Assembly: GCF_945859705.1 (NCBI RefSeq)
Contig: NC_079134.1
Coordinates: 160,615,718 to 160,679,717 of the forward strand
Reading direction: 5' to 3'
Origin: Episyrphus balteatus
Lineage: Eukaryota > Arthropoda > Insecta > Diptera > Syrphidae
Length of the DNA stretch: 64,000 nucleotides
The position numbers were made by a program, and so were the translations under genes. Of this stretch, positions 33,501 through 42,500 are shown one piece after another (the stretch's first letter is position 1; each line of letters starts with the position of its first letter). The notes beneath the pieces are model-generated. The model was given only the letters and a program-made list of their open reading frames with translations. It ran no database searches and was not told where the DNA came from.

Positions 33501-36500
33501 ACTGCATCAGCAAAGAAAAATATATAGGAATATTAAAGATGTTTTCAAACTTTGAGAAGGGTTTACATGTTGTGGAAAGCTAATTTGATAAATGAAATCA
33601 AACATAGCTCACATAAATCATCCCCGATAGTTCTTGAAGTACTAGATTTTGAGAATCTTTCGATTTTGATATTTGATTATTTAAAGCAATCGCAATAAAA
33701 CTTTTTAGTTTTTTCCAAAAAAGTCATTTATCAAAATTGGGCCTTAACACCAACATCAATAAAATTTCTTTAACATTTATATAGAAGGAGCTCTTAAAAT
33801 CTACAAGCAAACTAACATAATATAATAGTGTTTTGAACTGCAAGAACATTTACATACATACATATGTACGTGCGACCCAGTCGTGCATTTTATTTTATTA
33901 ACGAAGTCTAAAAAATTGAAGAACTTAACAAGAAAAAGATCTTTTTTAAAAAGTAAAAAAGAGCCTTATAACTTTTAAACTTTTATTTAAAAAGAGATTT
34001 TGTTTAAGACTTCAATTGAAGCATCATCGCGAAAATAAAACCAAGGAACACTATGGAAGTACAACCTGAAACTTTGCCTCAATTGTTTGTTAAATGTATC
34101 AGCAAGCCGGTTTGACAAAATTTTCCAAGGAATATTTTAGATGATTTCAAACTTTGATCAGGGTTAATTTTTTGTGTTTCGGAAAGTCAATTATTATTCA
34201 AATAACCTACACGGTATTTCTTGGAGCACAACATTCTGAAAATTAATTTTCTCATTTTTGAAATAAGAAAAAATAAATAAGGTTCTGTTAAAAGCGCAAG
34301 CTACTAAGTCCATATGTATTAGTTAGATCATTATTTTCAGACATACAAGTGCACTTCTGCTCAAAATAAACGCACACTCTTTATCTTTTTTTTAAATTAC
34401 TTTAAATTTCTATTGCATATTTTTGTGTATGGTGAAACAGTAACAAAATTCTTTTTGAAAAATAAAAAATAAATAAGAAACACACGACAATATTTGGCAT
34501 TGCCTCCTCTAGCACACTATGACAACTTGGGGTCGGGTTGGGGTCAAAATTCTGCTTTTTTAACGAAAATTCTGCTTTTCAAAATTCTGTTTTTCACAAT
34601 TCTGTTTTTCAAAATTCTGCTTTTCATAATTCTGTTTTTCAAAATTCTGCAAAAAATTAAAAAAGGGTTTGGAAAATGTTAAAAAGCGCGCGCTTTTTAA
34701 CATTTTCCAAACCCTTTTTTAATTTTTTTCAAAATTCTGTAAAATCATCTTCTTGAAAAATTATCTACTTATTTGATTACTTACCTAAATAATTTGTCAT
34801 TCTTTGAATGCATATTAATTTTTGTTTTATAAATGAATAAATTTGAAAATATTAAGAAAATAATTTAAAATTTTTTTAATTTGTCAAATAATGATGAATA
34901 TTCAAAAATTTGAATAAGAAAAGGAATATTTTGTATCAAACAACATCGGTTCCAATAAGCTATAGATTTTATTTGAAAGAAAGTCAGTCTAAAAATTTAG
35001 GAAAGTACCAATGTTGAATTACATTGATGAGGTGTATTTTTCCTTAGGCAGCGCATATGCTATAAAAAAAAACAGAATTGGCAGAATTTTTTTGTTTAAG
35101 TATAATGCTGGCAGAATTTTGAAAAGCAGAATAGAAAAAAAGCAGAATTTTGAAAAACAGAATTTTCGTTAAAAAAGCAGAATTTTGAAAAGCAGAATTT
35201 TGACCCGATCCACTTGGGGTCGTCTGTTCATTTCGCGAATTAAATTTTTAAAAATCTTTATGTAAATTATTCTTCGACTCTTCTCTGCAGATTTCAACTG
35301 ATCGAGATTGCGGATTTCGGAAGCGCACGGGTGTTTTCAGCACATATTTGTACATCTCACGGAATTTGCTATTGTATCTTTATTTTTCATAAAAAAGAAA
35401 ATTCGTCAATTCTCGAAAAAATTTAGTAATAACTTAAATTTCTTCTTATTGCCTAGTATTCGTCGTCGAAAATGTAAAATAACCAATTCCACAATTTATT
35501 TGCAAACACCGTTAATTTCCTTAATACGAATTTTTCGAAGAGATCTAAAAATTTCTTTTAGTTGTAAACGCTTTAAACTGTGCTCAAAAATTATACATAG
35601 TTAGGTAAGAGCCCTTTGCGAAATAACATTAACTCAAATATTCAGAATGAAGCATTAATAGAAAAAAAAAACGAAAGTCACCGGCTTATGTGACGGGGTG
35701 CGACATAATATTGGTTTAGACACGAAACCAATATTTATCCCATAGTTGCTCTTTAGCTTAGGGACTTGGTTTACTAAAAATAAGCTTTTATTTCAACTCA
35801 TCAAATGTCATAATTGAACATCAAGTGAACATTTTTATTTTTCTTTTGTTCATAAGAATCTCACAACACAACTACTATAAAGCTAAATATATTAATGTAA
35901 ATTAAAAACGCTAGACACAATTAAAGTTTCTAAAGTTTTCTTTTTTAAACTTATTCTTATAATTTTGCATGGCATTAAAATATAATATACAAAACTAACA
36001 ACGTAAACTCTCAAAAATTTAAAAACCAAAGCTGACTGACTAAAACACAAATCACCACACAATTTCATTGAAATCTTCTTCTTCGTTACATTAACGTAGT
36101 TTTCGGAATCATTTTTTTTATCAAACCCCCTTCTCTTTGTTAATTGACTAACTTTTGTTTAAACTTACCCAAGCTGCTGGATTAGATGGAAATCGAGATG
36201 AATCCAATCGATGCATTGATATTGCCCTTAGAGAAATAAATAGTGGCAACTATGAGAAAGCACTCAAGTTCTTACGAAAAGCTCAAAATCTCTATCCATC
36301 CAAAGAGGCTGAAGACCTCATTAGCACCATCATATCAAGCTATCAGACTCCAGGTCAGAATGATGAACAACAAAAATCAGATCAAGAAAATACTACTCGA
36401 CAAAGAAAACGCAGTGAGAACGAATTTCACAACGAAAATGATTATTCAGGCGAGCAGACAGAACTTGTTAAGAAAATCAAGAATTGTAAGAATTTCTATG

Positions 36501-39500
36501 AAGTTCTAGGCGTTACTAAAGATGCTACCGACTCCACTATCAAAAAAGCCTACAAACGTCTCGCCTTGCAATTGCACCCTGACAAAAATCGAGCCCCAGG
36601 AGCTGTTGAGGCTTTTAAGATTGTTGGCAATGCTGTGGCCACTCTTACAAATCCCCAAAAACGTAAAGAATACGATATGTTGGGTTCAAAGGCAACCATT
36701 AGTGGTTTGAATGGCCAGAGTAGTTTCCAACAGTATTATGCGCATCACAACCATCATCGAACATTCGAAAATGCATTTGAGCGTGACGGAGATATATCCG
36801 CCGAGGAGCTCTTCAACATGTTCTTTGGGAATTTTCCCGCAAATAGACGACGTGGTGGTGCTGGTGGTGCAGCTAATGGAGGCCATGCCCACCGAGAGAC
36901 CAGTCCTCAACCAAGCTTGGCCTTTGGCCTCATCCTTATTCTTATTCTGATATCGATGTTATCATCCTTCTTCACCTCGGACCCGGTGTATAGCCTGTCT
37001 CAGTCCACGTAGGTTTCAAAAAATTATAAATACATAGCATTTATTTTCAAAAAAACCCATCCACATAAAATTTGTTGAACACACATTGACTGACTCTTGA
37101 CTTCCGTTTCAAAATTTTACAGAAAATACCCAGAGAGACGGGAAACCCAGCACCTAAACGTTCCATATTACGTGCGAGAGAATTTCCAAAGTGATTACCA
37201 AGGCTCGCTGGGGCGCCTAGAGAATTCTGTGGAGGAAGATTTCATTTACACTATGAAACAGAACTGCTTTCGCGAGAGGAGCTACCGTAAGTGTTGTGTT
37301 ATTGTGACTACGATAATTTCTAATTTGATTTTTATTGATGTTATCCAATGACACAAATAACTTACACACTCTCTCTCTTCTCTGTTCTTCTCTTTTCTCT
37401 CCCTTTTTTCTCGCTCTCAATCAACAAAATAAATGTGCCTCAAACCAGGCGAATCAATGATGGCTCGAGCTAGAAGTTTTGGCAGCCGTGCACAATTGGC
37501 ACAGGCACAAGGCCTCAAGATGCCCTCATGTGATAATCTTTATAAAATTGGAATCACCCGTTACTCGCTTTATTAAAAAACAAGTTGTAGTTGTTAAAAA
37601 GTATTAATCTATACCGATTTCGGTGGAACATGGATGAAACCGATTTCAAAAAAATATGTGAAGAAAAAAGCAAAAAACTAGTAATTTCCTAATCTCAATT
37701 TCACCAAAATGTATGTCAAACCAAAAAAATTTACTGTCAAAATAATACCAAAGATAAATCGGAATGCAAAAACGAATTTAAATCATTAAATAAATAATCA
37801 TTCGCCAAAAATGCGTTTTATGGTTTTTTGTTGTTGTATTTATTTTAGCAAATGGGTACCAGGCTCCAATGATCGGTGTCAAGAAGTCAAATTACATGCA
37901 AATTGAATTGCAAATTGTGTGTCAGTTGAATTAATGGGTGTTAGGAATCATATGTTTATGAATTTATTAACTCCTAAGAGAACACCTCCGATCGAAGAAT
38001 ACTAATTTGGATACAAGGACAGAGTGTCGTTTACACTGGAATGATCAATTTTAATAAATATTTTAAACAATTCTAATTTGAAAAGAAATAATTCTCAAGG
38101 GGGTTGGGGGGATCAAAAAGTTCGCGAAATGAAGCGGTTGGAGAAGCTATGAGGACAATTACAATGGTTAAAAATGGAACATTACTCTCATCGGAGAGAC
38201 AATATTAATTTAGGGATAAAATTGATTTCCTTGCTTTGCAGGGATATCAGGGGACACTTGCATTGGAAAAACAATACACAATACACCATTGTTTTTCGAA
38301 GTCAAGAGTCCCCGTATGCAATTGACACCCCTACAAAATAATCTACAGTGTGTTGTATGTTTAAACATGGCAGAGGGCCAACTGAATATGATTCTCTCTG
38401 GAATAGGTATCTCTTCAATTTGTTGGGATTCGAAACGGTTTTTATCGATTATAAAGAATGGTGTCAATATTATCGTAGGATTTAATTCTGTTTAATTTTT
38501 AATTCTAATTAGTTTTTAATTTTAATATAATAAATACTTTTTAAGAAAAAAAAAAAAACTTACACAATTTACGTGTTTTAATTTAAAGATCTCATTAAGG
38601 GCCAATTTACTTAATCTCCATTACAATTAAAATCGCCATTAAAAATTGCAAATCTTTCAAATCGTAAACTAATTTTTAAATTTAACAAAAAATTCCAATT
38701 TCCACACTATGAAATTATCCAAAACTGTTAGCTATCAAGTTTGAAGAAAATGGCGTTAGGTCTTTTGCTTTTGCTTCATCTAACAACGATATCTCTTGAA
38801 AGCGTCTGTCCTAAACATGAGAGTTAAGAGCTTTATTTAATCTATAGAAGGCGAAATTTAATTTTTTAGTACCGAAACTAGCAGTACCTCTCTTATAACC
38901 GTAAATAAAAAAGCTCTAACGAGCACAGACAAAAAAATCTCTGTGACATCGCAGACGAGGGCTTACATTTTTAATTCTTGTTTTTTGAATTTCTTATAAA
39001 CGACTTAGCTGATTTCAAATATTTTTGTACATAAAAGTTTAGTTACTTTGAGATTAAGCAAAACTTTGAAAATTAAAAAATTACAAACATTTTTGTACAG
39101 AAAAGTTTAGTAGTCTTGAGATTAAGCAAAACTTTGAAAAATATACATAATTTTTGGACCTTAAAAAAAATAAATACATTTTTTTTTTGAAAAATCAATT
39201 TTTAAAAGCTTTTTTTTTTAATAAGACTTGTTTTTTTTTTAAATGTTTAATATTTTGTTTTTAAAAAAGCAGCTCTAAAATTTTTTAGATTATTTTCTAT
39301 TTTTTTTTTTTTGAGAAACTAAGCGGTTAAACAATTTCAATAATAATTTTGATTGTTTTTAAGTGCTTTGAATTTTTAAAATGATTTTTTTTTAATTTTC
39401 TTATAAAATTAAAACTCAATTAAAATAATTATTCTTTTGTAATTTTATATGGTAGATAGATGCAAGTATGTTTTACCATAAGAAATAGTGCGTATGACAC

Positions 39501-42500
39501 GGTTATCCTATTTATTTATGTTGAAAGTGATTATATATCTCGTCGTCATACAATATGAAATATATTTGTGAATTTAAATCAAATGCTTTAGAAAGCAAAA
39601 AAAATGTCAGATTTTTTGCATTTCTTGCATGAAGTAAATCTTTAAAATAGACCCACATGCACTTATCACATGTTAAAAAATAAAATTAAATTTTCAAATA
39701 GAATTGTCTAACACTCAGCTGAAAGCACATAAAATCGTACCTTTTAAAAAGGGAGAATTTTTAGTTACTCGATCAATCACTGCAAATCTTCTAGGCGCTA
39801 AATGTATAATTTTTAATTATATTTTTTGGTTGTGTTTAGAGGTTTTTGCTCAATTAAATCAATATTATTTTGTATACCATTTGAAAATGTTAGGGTTTAA
39901 ATCTCAAAAACTCTCAACACCACCTTCTTTATTGCTTTTTTAAGAAATCCAAATGACTTTAATGTGTTATATTTACTCAAATTTGCAAAACCAAAATCAG
40001 AGAAAAAAAATTCAACAAAGCAAAACCCAAGTATGGATTTTCATATTAACAAGAGAAGCCATGGATGGAACACCTTCGGCAATCGAGAATGTGAATCGTT
40101 AAAAAAAAAATTTAAAAAAAAAACAGAACGTGCTATATTTATGTATATACTACATTCATATCATGCACCAACGAACGATGCATCTAATAAAAAAAAGCAC
40201 ACCCCCGAACCCGACCATTCCATTTTGCCCCCAGCAGACTGTTGAACAAATAAACCGACAAGAACATAAAAAACACATTCTCTTGACTCTGAAACTCATT
40301 CAATGAAGGGTGCTTTGCTTACCCTTGGATTGGGCTTTTGGAGTGTACACTGTACGTACAGGCAGAGAGAGCGGAGGACGCGTTATGTGGATTCCATTGC
40401 AACGTGAATCCTAAAATAGGACATACTTAATGCGTCTGCAAGCGCGAATGAACATAAGGGCCGGACAGGTCTGGTGGTATGTTAGGAGAGTATGAGGTTT
40501 TGTATTTATTCAGCTTTTTTTTTCATTCATCGAGCGAACTGCTGTTTCGTATTGACTGAAAAGTCTTCTTTATGTATATTTATTTTTTTTTTCTGCCAAC
40601 AACCAAGGGATGAAAAAACATTTGTATCCAACAGCCCTTGGGTATTGTTTCAGACACACTTTGGAATGTAATTTGTGGAACAATTGTCACGTTGTATTCA
40701 GTTGGTTCTTGTTGTTATTTTGTTTTTAAAGGCAGTTGAGCCTTTAAAAAAGATGTTGCAGAAAAAAATATATAAATATTTCTTGAATTTAATTTTTACA
40801 TATATTTATGCGATGTAGTTTCAAAACTTGAGGAATACTTAACGGTTAAGAGCCTCATAAAAATGAAGAAATGAATTATTGAACCAGGAGTAACTCGTGC
40901 CATTAGATTACCTATTTATCAAAACAAATACAACCCTTGGGTAGTCAATAAACGGTTTAAGATAAACAAAGTTTCAAACCATTTACTTCTTTGCTCAAGA
41001 AAGATTTCCATAAAACCTGCATTCAAAATCTAAACCAATCTTGTCTTTTTTTTTCAATTTTACAGAAGAAATCGATGATCTCATAGAGAAACTTAAATCC
41101 ACCTCAATCGACACCACAACCGATGTTGATAAAACTGCCTCGCTTCTTACTGAAATATCTGCCACAACCGACCCAAAAAGTTTTGATAAATTCGAACTGG
41201 CCGATTCGTTTCTAAATCTCATCAAGTCCGACAACCAAGTCATACAAAAAGAGGCTGCCAAATGCATAGCAGAAATCACCAAATCCGAAATACAACGAAA
41301 AAAATTCACAAACAAAAATGTCATCGATATGTTTGTGGATTGTTTGAAGAGTGTCAATAGCACCTCGAATCTAGAATTACCCATACAAATATGTCGTGCT
41401 TTGGGCAATATTTGTTTTCTCAATGACGAAGCACGTGATATAATATTGAATACACGAGGCGATGAGCATTTGATTAATCTCCTCGATGTTACCACCGAAT
41501 CTGATAAGGTCAATGAATTGCTATTTATTAAAGTCCGTGGTGGACTTATATCGAATTATTTGCTTGGCGGGGAACGTGTGGCCAAACGTGCCATGGAACT
41601 GAAGATTATGGATAAAATTCAAAATATTATCGATACGAGTATTGAAAATGTTGATGGACATGAAGATCTCTTGATAAATACATTGCCAATATTGAGCATT
41701 TTGACGGAAAATGTGGCCGATTTAAATTTTAGTACACAATTGAATACGCAATTGGCGCGAATATTGGCTGCGTCAACAAATCCGGATCTAGCTGAAATGT
41801 GCCTTGAACTTTTGCATTATCAAGCGGAGAATGATGATGTGAAGGTGTTGCTGGCGAAAGATGGTCTATGTGAGACAATTTATAATCTTTTGGAGAAATA
41901 TAAGAATTTGGCTAGTACTAGTGAGGCGCGAGCTTTGATGAAGCTGGCATGTGAACTCATTGTACTTATATTAACTGGAGGTTTGTATTTATATTGTATA
42001 AAAAGTTGTGAGGTATACTAATTTTTGCTTTTAATTTTGTTTAGATGAATCAATGCATTATCTTTATTCGACACCGTTGTTAAAAAATATGGAAGATTGG
42101 TTGGACTCAGTGGATATTGATTTATTGACCACAGGTGTATTAGCTTTGGGTAATTTTGCTCGCACGGATAGCCATTGCATTTATATGGTCGAGAACAAAA
42201 TTATGAATAAATTGCTGGGTAAGTAGAATCAAAATGAAGATGATTTTCTATGAACAGAAAATTGTAGGTTTATAAAAAGAGTTCGAAGAAATAAGCGTTT
42301 GAACCGAATGGACAACTACAGAATTGTGTCGGTTAGTAAAAAAGCTAATCGGTTCAAGTTAAATAAATAAATTAGAAACTCTGTTCTGGGATAAAATGTG
42401 GCAAATGGCTGCGATACGTAGTGCGTCGTCCTCCCAATAGCTATGTTTCTTATTCAATCCCAACTCGGGTGTGGAAGTTTTTCATGTTAATTGAACATAA

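Noticed and set aside
36155..36185. Codons before the DNAJ exon as its true N-terminus
   Set aside because: No ATG is in frame there, the start of the family protein aligns exactly after the acceptor AG at 36184-36185, and the preceding sequence looks like intron.
38210..38495. Opposing ORFs of 68-85 codons downstream of the DNAJ gene
   Set aside because: No recognisable domain, no splice or signal context, and the two strands cannot both be real. Left as unassigned intron sequence.
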